Part shown: one piece after another, positions 13,091-27,528 of the stretch
Layout: the number at the start of each line of letters is the position of its first letter
Position numbering within the stretch: the stretch's first letter is position 1
From: Branchiostoma lanceolatum
Lineage: Eukaryota; Chordata; Leptocardii; Amphioxiformes; Branchiostomatidae
Assembly (NCBI RefSeq): GCF_035083965.1
Contig: NC_089722.1
Coordinates: forward strand, 23,520,142-23,584,141
DNA: 64,000 bases
Reading direction: 5' to 3'
Position numbers and translations under genes: made by a program
Notes under the pieces: generated by a model
Told to the model about the DNA's origin: nothing
The model's database searches: none
The model's input: only the letters and a program-made list of their open reading frames with translations

Positions 13091-13497
13091 TAGTTAATGA
13101 GGTTGGCTGGATGTAATCATAAAGTTCCAAATGCGAAGATATCGTGCTAATTGGCCTAATCGACAAGCGATTTACAAGTGGCAGAAACTCTGTTTATCTC
13201 ACTATGGCCTCAATAATATAGCAATAAAGTGTTCCGCTCACGGTGACGATATCTTCTGACCCTCTCCTAACCCTCTTCTCACTGAACTTAGATATGTATG
13301 ATTCCCTCAAACCGGTTACGTTGAGAGAAGCATATCCTTCAGAATTCATTCATCTTCGGCAAGTATCTCAATCAAGGAAGAAGAGCTGCTTATGATGAAA
13401 GTCGAAAAGTCTTACAAAAGTTTGTAATTCGTATATACAGTACTAGTGAGAAAAAAATTGGGAATGGTAATCATTCTTATTTGACCGCAACTCCTGG

Positions 13498-15785
13498 TTA
13501 AACCAGCCTATTTCCAATTGCAACTGACTGAGTCTGCGCTGCTCTCGTTCCCGGCGCATCCAGTGCCATGCCACCATCGTGGGGAACGACGGCATTATTC
13601 CTGGACACAAGACTTTGCAACCACGACAAAAATGTGCTTGTTTGGTTATTAGATTCGTTACTAGGTTGCTGACCCCAACAACCCCCTTTGACGATACACA
13701 ACACGATACAAACCACGAAGACAGGAACGATCAAAATCAAAAGGATAAGATATAACAAAATCAACAGTGTGACCCAGCCTGCACCCTGGCCCCGAGGGTC
13801 GTACCACCTGCCCGGATCCTCCCGGTACCACGTAGCCACACATAGCACATCACAACATTCGCAACAGGAAACCTCTCTAGCTGGTGTATCATCGCCTCTG
13901 GAAAAAAACATCATATATCCCACTCGTCATCTGTTCACTTCTGGACCTGTCACACGAATTCGAATTTGTAAAATGGTCTATTATTGACTAAGCAGACCGT
14001 GTCGTTTGGTTGTCAAATTTTGCGTCAAAAATTTGATCAGGAGATATATCTATGAACATCTGTCACTATCAGCTTTCTCATAGAGCAAAAGCAGGGGTGG
14101 GCTATAATTGTCAAGCTCACGATATACTTGAGGGCTACGAGCACATCTATGACGCCATCGATATCGACGTCATCATCGCTCCGCGGCCGGGACACTTGAG
14201 CACAGCTCACCTAAGCTGACGATCTTGACGATTGGGTTGGGACGTCACTACGTCTTCTCTTGCCGTCTCTGCTCTGGCCTGAGCGTATGTAGGAATATCG
14301 TGATAATTGTGAAACAATACAATACTTTTAGTCACAAAATCTATATTCACATTTATCGGTAGGTTGGGTCAAGCAAATTAAGAAAACCACTTTGAGAAGT
14401 AGCAATCGTCACAGCCTGTGGAAGGATACTTATCTCATGTCAACAAGTCTAAAGTATGTAACGTTAGTTATCTATAGTCTGTAGCTAGTAATCTGTAAAA
14501 TATGTCAATCAAATATGTGATCATGATGAGTCATGACAAAGAAACTTTGCTGGATTTTTTTCCTGCTGCGTTTTAATTATGCATTCAGCTTGCATTAGAT
14601 TTGTCAAGCCGACAAATTGGTACATACAGAATCTTATATATACAGTATACGGACACATTATTAGACACAGCTGATGTAAAAGACAACATTGAAATCTGCA
14701 CGTATTCCTATTCTTACCGGTGCCACAGTTTGTTTTCTTTGGTCCCGGCTGGTTTCGTCATGTTCTGCCCGCTGCTCCTCGATCTTCTTCAGCAACTGTC
14801 TTGTCTGCTGATGCTGACTGTAAATCTCATCGAGTAAACTGCATGATAGCAGTTGAGCTTAATCAATTGATTGACCAACGGCAATAAGTTCAGGGAATTT
14901 TTTTTCAATGTCATCTGGTCGATGATCTGGGTGAACTTGGCAAGGGAGCAATACAATAGACATCAAACGATTTCGACAGAATGAGGTGAATGGTAAACAT
15001 TAATGTACGTTAGAGATCAACAGCAAATTTTATGGCATCACTTGCATTTTGTATCACACAATGGTACGCGTGAGTACTAAAAGTAATTATTACAGTGGAC
15101 AGGTTTTACGTGTCAGTCATTCTTAGTCAGCATATGGTCTAGTGGTTAGGATTTGCACCTATTTCCTCACTCTACTCGTGCGAAAATGGGTCCTTAGCTT
15201 CGGTTAGGGGCGTTCTCTCGGAAGGGACGTAAAGCCGGAGGTTCCGTGTTTGAGGAGAGCCACACCTCCTGCACGTTAAGAGAACCCACGACAATAATCG
15301 ATAAAGAGTAGGGTCCATCCCGGCGGAGTGATCATGAGTTGATCAAACCCAACAGTCTGGTCTAACAAAGCTTGTAGTTGTACCTAGTTTCAAAGCTCGT
15401 TTGTTGCGCCCAATTGAGTTAATTACCCTTTTCGATATAAAGCTGAGAAATGCAGTGTTGAGAACTCAGTCTAGTTAAAGTCAATTTGGCTATGTCAAAT
15501 ACCATAGCGGCCCGTGACCAGAACAAATCAATAGTAATAGGGGCGTTGGTTAAAGGGCACCTCAACAACAGAAGCAAGTGTTAATTTAAAAAAAAAACAT
15601 CATCTTTATGAATGCAAAATCGACGGAATTCTGTACAGTCTCATCACAGATTAACAAAAAACTAACAATTCATAATCTAGTAACTGAGTAATGCCTATAT
15701 GATGCCAATCCACGGAAATGCTTTACCTGGCCTCTGATATCGGATCAGCACCGCTACCGCCTGGACGTATATCACTGGACGCCAT
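13498..15785 (-). CDS. Putative small one-pass membrane protein (alternative 3' exon of the CARD-kinesin locus), 152 aa
   Basis: Model: exon 15785-15727 (19 codons plus 2 nt) joined to 13897-13498; the phases match and the second exon stays open to a stop. The product starts with a short Gly/Ser/Pro-rich head and has a Cys-rich patch (SCCECCDVLC), a hydrophobic segment of about 28 residues (LLILLYLILLILIVPVFVV region) and a polar tail. The first exon is paralogous to the kinesin first exon at 11874-11807: same length class, same splice phase, similar PGGSGAD / PGPSGAG core. No family recognised. It may be a separate gene or an alternative end of the kinesin gene. Confidence 0.4.
14718..14838 (-). 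CDS. Optional coiled-coil exon upstream of CARD-kinesin
   Basis: A 121-nt exon bordered by an AG acceptor (14841-14839 side, ATGCAG) and a GTAAG donor at 14717. It enters in phase 2 and leaves in phase 0. The 40 codons are Gln/Glu/Lys-rich with heptad character (LLDEIYSQHQQTRQLLKKIE). It cannot join the membrane-protein exon at 13897 in frame. It fits between the exon at 15785-15727 (ends phase 2) and the CARD exon if that exon uses the inner acceptor at 8247 (TTACAG, then AAA GAT GAC), which is phase 0. So it probably belongs to a longer CARD-kinesin isoform. Confidence 0.45.
15128..15330 (+). mobile_element. tRNA-derived SINE
   Basis: Starts with a pol III A-box-like GGTCTAGTGGTTAGGAT (15137), as in tRNA-Glu/Asp, followed by GGAAGGGACGTAAAGCCGGA (15220) and GCACGTTAAGAGAACCCAC (15272), a body often seen in marine invertebrate and lancelet SINEs. 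There is no intact cloverleaf, so it is not a tRNA gene. It lies between the exons at 15785 and 14838. Confidence 0.6.
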
Positions 15786-15789
15786 TCTT

Positions 15790-17220
15790 ACTCAAACTTA
15801 GATCTCACGTATTTACCTTTCTAAATCAATATGTGACATTCGCCTCCCTGAAGTCAAAGCGACTGTACTTTGGTTGTCGCCGTTGCCACTGTTAGGCCAT
15901 GTTGATTTGAATATATGGATGAGATCCATGCACGCATCAATTTTCGTCCGTTTCCCAAAAAAAAGGTTATCGCCATACCGTAAATCATAAATGCATGCTG
16001 CAGATTGTAAAATAACAAACAAAAAAACAATAGGAAAAGGGATACTAATGTCGTAGAATGCCAAAGTCAATTCCAAAGTCAAAGAAGAAGTTTTGAAAGA
16101 ACAAAAATGAAGAATCTATATTTCGATATACCAAACTCTGTGTGTTTAGTTTTGTTCATCCTTCCTGACCACATACATTTTTTTTCGCACGCTCACATCA
16201 GTTTTAGGGTTCCCAGAGGATGTGTTATCGATATAATCAAATCAACATGGTCTAAATTAAAGTCTCATAAATGACTTAAATGATGACTGCTGGAAGATAC
16301 AAAACATGAAGAAAAGCAATTTCAATTTTTTTAACTGTCTAATAATGGTGTTGCAACCAATACTGATTCTATTTTGATAAAACAACATAGGTAGGTTCTA
16401 AAAGCTGACTATCTATGGTCATCTTCAACTTCTCACTCTGTCTACAAATCCTGAAACTGTAAATTTTGAAATATTAGTGGTGACTTTTTCATTGCAATTG
16501 ACACTGTGTTTATGCATTTCTATTGTACTACACTCATACTGCAGCATTGTTTACACTGTGAACACAGAAAATCTCCTTTTCCCTCCTAATTGAAGATTAA
16601 GCCCCCACAAACACCAATGAATTTATGATATTCAATGATACACAATATATACATATGTACAACCAGTAGCTTTTGCAGAAAAAAACATGGCATGACTTCT
16701 CGTATATACCATTCAAATGGAACATTTCCACGAGTAACAAGTGCATGTCGAAAGGATACAAAAAATGAACACAACAAGTTTCATACTTTGGAGTTTGCCC
16801 TGTTTACTTTGAACAGTAGCAATCATTTGAGGACAATGGTGTCACTATGAAAACATACTTTGAAAGAGTTAAGGAATACTTGTAGTTAACCAACTGAAGC
16901 ATTTCTCCAATATTCATGTATTTATTTCTCGGATTCTGTATAATCATTAGCCACATGCATCTTATACGATTGCCAGTCTAAAAAAGTTCAAACGTCTACC
17001 TGTTTAAGCTTTAATATAATGTCAATGTACAATATCATTTATATATAGCACCAATCTGCAATGATATATATATCCTTCAACCCATCCAAGAAATTCATAA
17101 CATTGTCTGTCATATTGAAGTATCAGGTGCTGCAGATATTGCATTAAGAAAATTATACATAGCAAGGTCTGATAGAAATTCATTACAAAAATAATCTAAC
17201 AAAAATTCACACAATGGCGA
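15790..17220. repeat. Tandem-duplicated upstream region, distal copy
   Basis: Counterpart of 11880-13090 (shared blocks named there). It runs from the exon at 15785 up to the QPRT stop codon, so it should hold both the promoter of the upstream exon and the QPRT 3' untranslated region. No other gene is seen. Confidence 0.45.
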
Positions 17221-17221
17221 A

Positions 17222-19671
<2,450 letters not shown>

Positions 19672-19949
19672 CAAGAAATGTCGATAATTCGTGAAAACAT
19701 TGGAAGTAATTCTACCACATGCAAGTTGACCCTAGCGTGTAACGTTAGCAGACGACCTAGAGAGCATCTACTTCCGGGTTAGATATATTTCAAAGTACGA
19801 AAACACGATAGCTTTCCGCAAGTTGATCGTTGGAGTCTTGTGATATTTCTCAATCTCTATGAAATACTGATATATGACGGAATTGTTTCTATTGTAACGT
19901 TGCAGAATCTTTTTATGTCGAAACTATTTAGCCGGAAGTGATGACATTG

Positions 19950-20120
19950 AGGAAAACAAAGATGGCGGCCGTGAGCTAAATTTTTGGTCCGAGTGTCGCA
20001 GTTTTGCGGTTTCTGAGTAGAAAACGTTGGGGAAAGCGACTCCTATGTACGTCTCTCTCGTCATCCTGCGTCTTGAGGTTGTGGAGGATTGTTCCCTACC
20101 TTCCTTATATTACAAAGGTA
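19950..20120 (+). promoter_or_regulatory. Possible promoter / noncoding first exon, head-to-head with QPRT
   Basis: About 300 bp upstream of the QPRT start, AAGATGGCGGCC at about 19960 matches the YY1 site common at animal transcription starts on the plus strand. It is followed by GC-richer sequence ending ATTACAAAG at a good donor (GTATGTATG, about 20118). This could be a bidirectional promoter with an untranslated plus-strand exon; BRAP is the next plus-strand gene but lies 15 kb away. Weak evidence. Confidence 0.3.
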
Positions 20121-20334
20121 TGTATGTGGCTGTATAATCCTTGGACGTCATCCTAAGGTTGCTTTGTCAGTATATATAGTACTAGTAACTGTTACATTTT
20201 TTGCAGGCCCCAGTTTGTGTCCCATGTCATTATCAAATTTATATGGATTACGTTACGGAAGACACGATGACTAAAATATGTCATTTGCAAACTTAACAGA
20301 ATGTGATCTAAGTCATAATGGGCCGTTCCAAAAA

Positions 20335-20760
20335 ATAAATGAGGAGAGGGGGTTGACGACCTGGGACAGGATTTGGGATATAGGGGGTTGATGGCAGCGG
20401 GACAGGATTTTCGGATTTAGGGGGTCTGACATTTGGGCTGGGACAGGATCTAGGATATAGGGGGTTGGTGACAGGGTGGGACAGGATTTTGGCACTATAA
20501 GTAGGTCTGGCAGTTGGGTTGGGACAGGATTCTAGGATTTGGGGGGTTGGTGAACAGGGCGGGACAGGATTTTCGGATTTAGGGGGTCTGACATTTGGGC
20601 TGGGACAGGATCTAGGATATAGGGGGTTGGTGACAGGACGGGACAGGATTTTGGCAAGGGGGTCTGGCAGTTGGGTTGGGATAGGATCTAGGATTTAGGG
20701 GGTTGGTGGCAGGATGGGACAGGATTCTGGCACTATACAGTAAGGGGGTCTGACAGGTAA
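20335..20760. repeat. GGGACAGGAT minisatellite
   Basis: About ten imperfect copies of a ~40-bp unit containing GGGACAGGAT, alternating between GGGGGTTGGTG and GGGGTCTGACA/GGCAG contexts (higher-order ~80-110 bp). Confidence 0.8.
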
Positions 20761-20764
20761 TAAT

Positions 20765-22460
20765 AGAAAACAAATTTTTGCGTTAGTTTGGACGTCACTG
20801 CGGGGAGATCACGCGAAAGCGCGAACATGAAATCACTGCGAATATTTCACCCTGATGCAAATTTTTCTGTACTCCTCAATTAACCCTACAATGACTGTCA
20901 GTTAACACTTTGCACACTTAGATGAAAAGGATATTATTTGTAATTTGTGGCTTCTTGGAGAGATGGGTGGACAGAGGGAGGGGAAGTGATTATCACACAA
21001 CCATAACAACAGATTAACAGGGCTGAGCCTCCAGGGGGTACTGATCAATAGATAGCATGCATAGAGCAGCAGATTGATTCCTGCAGTAGATATGGACAGA
21101 GGGTCAACTTTACTTTTACTTTGTCTATAGCTAAATCATAACAAAATATCAACTACTTTATAGATCACTAGTAGCTGTTCTGCCCATGGTGGTGAATGGA
21201 TATGCTAATTTTGTAAGAGAAATGTGACCCTGTAATTTCCTGGTTAATGAATTAGATTAGGTGAAAACTTTGGTTTGGTCACTTGGAAATATCTTTTAAT
21301 CAAGTTTTGGCCCAGTTTACAGGATGGATACGCATCAATCTGATGCAATCAAATAGCTCAGAAGGGAAAACATGGTGCCAGCTCTGGTGCCAGCTCATGA
21401 AAAAGTGCATCCGCTATCTGCATGTGTTGACAAGCAGATTTTCCATGCGCAAGAATCAAACATATTTGGTCCATGTAGGGAAAGCTTTTGGTCTGCAACA
21501 TATCAGGTAATTGTTGGTACGAGGTCATGTCATAAATTCATACACATGAAATTTGTACTTCAGTCCAGGGCTCACTTAGCAGGATCAGCAGGGAGCCATT
21601 CACACCCCTGTCCTGATTGGATAAAGACTCCCAGCTATGTAGTTTTAGGCCAATACAGAAAGTAGATTTTCCTACTGTTTCTTTGCATAGCAAATTTGAT
21701 CAACTCTATAGAATTGCTTACCGATATTCAGGGAGGGAGGTTACAACATTACTGCACCATACAAACAACTTTAAAAAACTGTTATCCTCCATCCAAAACA
21801 ACACACAGTGTGAAACCAACACATGGCCACACATGGCTTTTGTACTTATCAGCCTGACTACCCAGTGGGGTGCCTGTTTACAGTTCACCAGTTTCTGTAA
21901 AAAATCATCCTTACCAGAGTTCTTGCAGTTTTGAAGGGAAAATAATCAAACTTTATTGATACCCTTCAAACTAGACTCTCTAGAATAAATCAAATTGTAT
22001 TCTACCCTCTTGGAAAAAGATATGAGTGTTTCCAAAGAAGAAGAGCTTCATGACATCTGGCAGTCTAAAGTGTACCTAAGTGATTAGACCACCATGGGGG
22101 TCCTCCAGTGCACTGGAATGTTGTTCCTTATCTACTATTGAGGTGGTGTCAGGGAGTTTACTGTTTTTGTTTTGTTTTTGTACAGTTCACAAACACCAAA
22201 AATAGACAAAATAATGAAGAAAATATGCTGAAAAGGGGTTGTACATTTCAATACCTGCCATTCATGATGCGATGCGATGCTTTTTGCAGACAATGAAACA
22301 GTCTTGACTCTTGTTTGTTTCCTTGGTTTCATAAGAAACACCACTGGCCAGACAGTGCCCAGGCACAGATGTGTATTGGACCCTGTTCTAGTCTCTAGAT
22401 CAGGGCAACTTAGCTAGCTTTTTTTCTGAGAAAAGAAGAATTTAAATTTTTTTAATTAAA
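20765..22460. other. Intergenic sequence, no gene recognised
   Basis: Open frames here are short and lack splice-consistent partners or recognisable motifs. The stretch holds scattered low-complexity sequence only. Confidence 0.4.
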
Positions 22461-22484
22461 TTTGATAATAAGTTTTATATAAGA

Positions 22485-22562
22485 TAATATATGATTTTCC
22501 CAGATTAGGCAAAGGACTCCCAACTTGGGAGGCTTTTGCCTGATCTGGGAAAATCGTATACT
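22485..22562. repeat. Near-perfect hairpin
   Basis: Arms of about 33 bp: ATTTTCCCAGATTAGGCAAA on the left and TTTTGCCTGATCTGGGAAAA on the right, with almost no loop. Probably a tiny foldback transposon remnant. Confidence 0.7.
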
Positions 22563-23379
22563 AATTATTTTCTCAGAAGTCCCAAGTTCCATAACTGCAA
22601 ATTTAAAAGAGGAAAGTCATTGCTATCATTTGGCCACACAAGCTTCACAGTTGTACTGGTGTTATGAAGAAGTCTCATGGTATGAGTGTAAATGATTGTG
22701 CTTCTCTACTTGGGGGGCCAGCAGGAGTTGCTTCCATATGTGTCACAAATCCTGGTGTGACCAATTGCAAGGAGGTCCTTGGTGTGACCAGACCACAGCC
22801 TGAAACCTATCCATTTTAGCCATCCACCCTTGATTGAAAAAACCCACCCTGATTTTCCAGCCACTTTTTTTGTGCAGCGTGAATACAAAAGTTTATTGCA
22901 AGTTCTTGCCCGTAGGCTAATTGCAAGTAACATGAAAGGACGGACAGACAATATATAACAATACAGCATATTGTGATTTTTCTAGTCTAAATACTAACAC
23001 TAAATTCTATCTTATTTGGGTTTGACTTCTTTTTCCGAGACAGTGGAAGACGAATGATCCTACTTTATCAAGAATCCAGGACCCATAATTTATATAATCA
23101 AGCAAGTACCAAACACGCCAAAGACGGTAAAACGCCATGGTTTTTAATACAAACTAGAGTTAAATATTTGCTCAACAAATATGAACAGGTTTGCGTTTTT
23201 GTGTAACTCATGTTGGGAAAATGAACATAAATCAGAAGGTAACATTTGCAAACTACGACGTCTTCGCTTCATTTCCCTCCCCATGCAAAACGGGCTGTTC
23301 CGAAATTGAATTTCTAAAATTTTCGGCACCTTTAGTTAAATGGACTAGTTAAAAACTCTTGCATAAATGACTTTCGCAT

Positions 23380-23790
23380 AACCACCCAGTCCAAAATTGT
23401 GTGTTTTTTTTAAATCTACCTCCGGCAACAATGGACTCTTCCAGTGACATACCCATGTAAAATGGACCCCTAGTAAAAACACTTTTTCAGACTTTTGCCT
23501 AAAATCACCCCAGTCCGAAACAGAATATAAAAAAGTAACCCCCTGTGTGAGAATGGAGTCTTCTAGCGGAAACTTCAGTTAAAATGAAACAGTTTATTAA
23601 AACGTCCACTCAAATATGGACTCTTGCTTAGTCATCCCCTTCCAAAATATATCTTTTTTTAAAATCCACCACCCCCGTGCGAGAATGGAGTCTTCTATTG
23701 GTCTTCGAAAAATTAGCCACCCCCGCACGATAATGGACTGTTCCGGCATCTTCCCCATGTAAATTGGACCAGACTTAATGATAGATTTTG
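23380..23790. repeat. Degenerate tandem repeat before the satellite array
   Basis: Blocks such as AATGGACTCTTCC, GAGAATGGAGTCTTCT and CCATGTAAAATGGACC recur at roughly 100-bp spacing. The array is heavily decayed. Confidence 0.45.
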
Positions 23791-23814
23791 CTTAATGTCC
23801 CTAGTCATGACCAC

Positions 23815-26260
23815 CTAGCCTTTACCGAAAGGGAAATGTTAAGTTTTTTGTCTGCATAAATTATTCCAAGGAGGGCATCTTTACTATTACGCACATTCTG
23901 TTGTATTCACCTTTCCTAAAGCTACCTACACCTCCGATATGACTCCCTAGCATTTACCGAAAGGGAAATATTATTTTTTTGTCTGCATAAATTATTCAAA
24001 TGAGGGCATCTTTACTATTACGCAAATTCCGTTGTATTCACCTTTCCTAAAGCTACTGGCACCTCTAATATGACCCCCTAGCATTAATCGAAAGGCAAAT
24101 ATTAAGTTTCTGTCTGCATAAATTATTCAAATGAGGACATCTTTACTATTACGCACATTCCGTTGTATTCACATTTTCTAAAAGATACCCACACCTCTAA
24201 TATGACCCCCTAGCCTTTACCGAAACGCAAATATTAAGTTTCTGTCTGAATAAATTATGCAGATAAGGACATCTTTACTATTACGCCTATTGCGTTGTAT
24301 TCACCTTTTCTGAAAGATACCCACACCTCTAATATGACCCCCTAGCATTTACAGAAAGGCAAATATCAAGTTTCTGTCTGCATAAATTATGCAAATGAGG
24401 GCATCTTTACCATTCCGCACATTTCGTTGTATTCACATTTCCTAAAGCTGCTTACACCTCTAATATGACCCCCTAGCATTAACCGAAAGGCAAATATTAA
24501 GTTTCTGTCTGCATAAATTATGCAAATGAGGGCATCTTTACTATTATGCACATTTTGTTGTATTCTCCTTTGCTAAAAGATACCCACACCTCTAATATGA
24601 CCCCCTAGCCTTTACCGAAAGGCAAATATTAAGTTTCTGTCTGCATAAATTATTCAAATGAGGGCATCTTTACTATTACGCACATTTCGTTGTATTCACC
24701 TTTTCTAAAAGATACCCACACCTCTAATATGACCCCCTAGCCTTTACCGAAAGGCAAATATTAAGTTTCTGTCTGCATAAATTATTCAAATGAGGGCATC
24801 TTTACTATTACGCACATTTCGTTGTATTCACCTTTCCTAAAGCTACTGACACCTCTAACATGACCCCCTAGCATTAATCGAAAGGCAAATATTAAGTTTC
24901 TGTCTGCATAAATTATTCAAATGAGGGCATCTTTACCATTACGCACATTCCGTTGTATTCACATTTTCTAAAAGATACCCACACCTCTAATATGACCCCC
25001 TAGCCTTTACCGAAAGGCAAATATTAAGTTTCTGTCTGCATAAATTATTCAAATGAGGGCATCTTTACCATTACGCACATTCCGTTGTATTCACTTTTTC
25101 TAAAAGATACCCACACCTCTAATATGACCCCCTAGCCTTTACCGAAAGGCAAATATTAAGTTTCTGTCTGAATAAATTATGTCAATGAGGACATCTTTAC
25201 TATTACGCATATTGCGTTGTATTCACCTTTTCTGAAAGATACCCACACCTCTAATATGACCCCCTAGCATTAATCGAAAGGCAAATATTAAGTTTCTGTC
25301 TGCACAAATTATTCAAATAAGGGCATCTTTACTATTCCACACATTTCGTTGTATTCATCTTTCCTAAAGCTGCTTACACCTCTAATATGACCTCCTAGCA
25401 TTAACCGAAAGGCAAATATTAAGTTTCTGTCTGCATAAGTTATTCAAATGAGGGCATCTTTACTATTATGCACATTTCGTTGTATTCTCATTTTCTAAAA
25501 GATACCCACACCTCTAATATGACCTCCTAGTCTTTACCGAAAGGCAAATATTAAGTTTCTGTCTGCATAAATTATTCAAATGAGGCCATATTTACTATTA
25601 CGCACATTTCGTTGTATTCACCTTTTCTAAAAGATACCACACCTCTAATATGACCCCCTAGCCTTTACCGAAAGGCAAATATTAAGTTTCTGTCTGAATA
25701 AATTATACAAATGAGGGCACCTTTACTATTACGCATATTGCGTTACGTTGTATTCACTTTTTCTAAAAGATACCCACACCTCTAATATGACCCCCTAGCC
25801 TTTACCGAAAGGCAAATATTAAGTTTCTGTCTGCACAAATTATGCAAATGAGGGCATATTTACTATTCCACACATTTCGTTGTATTCGCCTTTCCTAAAA
25901 CTGCTTACACCTCTAATATGACCCCCTAGCCTTTACCGAAAGGCAAATATTAAGTTTCTGTCTGCATAAATTATGCAAATTAGGGCACCTTTAGTATTAC
26001 GCAAATTGCGTTGTATTCACTTTTTCTAAAAGATACGCACACCTCTAATATGACCCCCTAGCCTTTACCGAAAGGCAAATATAAAGTTTCTGTCTGCATA
26101 AATTATGCAAATTAGGGCACCATTAGTATTACGCATATTGCGTTGTATTCACTTTTTCTAAAAGATGCCCACACCTCTAATATGACCCCCTAGCTTTTAC
26201 CGAAAGGCAAATATTAACTTTCTGTCTGAATAAATTATTCCAATGAGGGCATCTTTACTA
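23815..26260. repeat. 132-bp satellite array, left part
   Basis: About 18-19 head-to-tail copies of a ~132-bp monomer. Landmarks in each are TAATATGACCCCCTAGC, TTTACCGAAAGGCAAATATT, GTTTCTGTCTGCATAAATTA, TGAGGGCATCTTTACTATTA and CGTTGTATTCACC. Early monomers (23.8-24.1 kb) are the most diverged. Monomer variants (TTATTCAAAT versus TTATGCAAAT; GCATATTGCGTT versus GCACATTTCGTT) recur in a patterned order. Confidence 0.95.
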
Positions 26261-27526
26261 AACTACGCACAAAAAGTTTGGAAACTTTACTTTGGTCGAT
26301 CATATCTCCGTTGTTTCTTGATCAATTTCAATGATTTATATATCATTACAAAGCTTGTGTGATTTTCTTTCCCATGATACCAAACGTAATATGGTTGTAA
26401 ATTAATGCAACGAGCACCAGACCTGCTTATGCGAGCAGGTCACATAAAAAAAGTGCCCAGATTACCCTACTAATGTCAAACGCTCAATTCAGTATTTTTT
26501 CTTCTGCTGGTAGCACGTGCTTTTGTACGAGGGTAATATGAAACTTCAATCAACAAAACACATTAATATGAAAGCCAAGGATAGTCCTCATCCAAACAAA
26601 ACAAAAATGCGTAAAGGAGCCTCAGTTATGATGAAGGTGGCTTAATACTGAGTGCACAAGCCATGCGCTGTCACCACAGCCCGGTACATCCTCCTCATGC
26701 TTGTCACCAGTTTTGTTACGCGGCCCCTGGCTATTCTTCCACAAGGAGTCGTCGCAGGTCGACCAGTGTTGTTCTGTTTATCATTCTTGCATGCACAGCT
26801 CGTCCAAGTTGATCAGTGATCACAGAGTCTGAGACTATGTTCAATTGTGTTGAGATCTGGGCTGCAGGAGGGCCATTCTATCCTCTGTATTCCTGCATCC
26901 TGGAGTTGGTCTGAAAAGACTCTTATTCTGTATGGACGTGCACCATCATCTTGCAGATCTTGCATATTGCAGAGGTAAGGATCTTGGAAATGTGACTGGA
27001 CTGAGAAAGGTGTCTCTATGTCTTGACACATCGAGGTTGCTTAGGATGATTAGCCTGGTTTTTACTCTGGCAGTTAACGTTGTACTGCCTCACACAATGA
27101 CACTGACTCCAACAAAACAATCAGTCAGTCTATCTGTGCAACAGTAAGCGTAGGGTTCTCCTTGTTGTCCACACTTTCATTTACCCATCCAACAGTCTAA
27201 ATAAATCTACTCTTATCTGTAGCTGTGAAAATAACTTTCCTCCACACACTGTCCCATTCACGATGTGGACAACACCACCACAAAGGGTTTGGCGCTGCGC
27301 TGAGTGTTTGACATTAGCATGGAAATTTGGGCACTTTTTTTCTACAACCCACTCCCGTAAGCAGGCCTGGTGCTCGCTCCATGAGATTGCAATTAAAATG
27401 AGTTTGGTATCATGGGAAAGGAAATTACACAGGCTTTTCAATGATATATAATTCATTGAAATTGATCAAGAAACAACGGAAATATGATCAACCAAAGTAA
27501 AGTTTCCGAACTTTTTGTGCGTAGTT
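26261..27526 (-). mobile_element. Inactive Tc1/mariner-type transposon
   Basis: A 1266-bp element with inverted repeats of about 70 bp starting AACTACGCACAAAAAGTTTG, inserted into the satellite and flanked by TA on both sides (26259-26260 and 27527-27528). Reading right to left it encodes fragments of a Tc1-like transposase: a VWRKVIFTATDKSRF block (about 27200-27250) resembling the second catalytic Asp region, and MQDLQDDGARPYRIR...WPSCSPDLNTIEH (about 26840-26970) covering the third catalytic region. Stops and frameshifts break the frame, so it cannot move on its own. Confidence 0.85.
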
Positions 27527-27528
27527 TA

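Noticed and set aside
13498-14838. Direct splice of the coiled-coil exon to the membrane exon
   Set aside because: Phase 0 end does not match the phase 2 entry; the join would hit a stop within three codons.
15128-15200. tRNA gene
   Set aside because: Has an A-box-like start but no foldable cloverleaf or anticodon arm, and continues into a SINE body.
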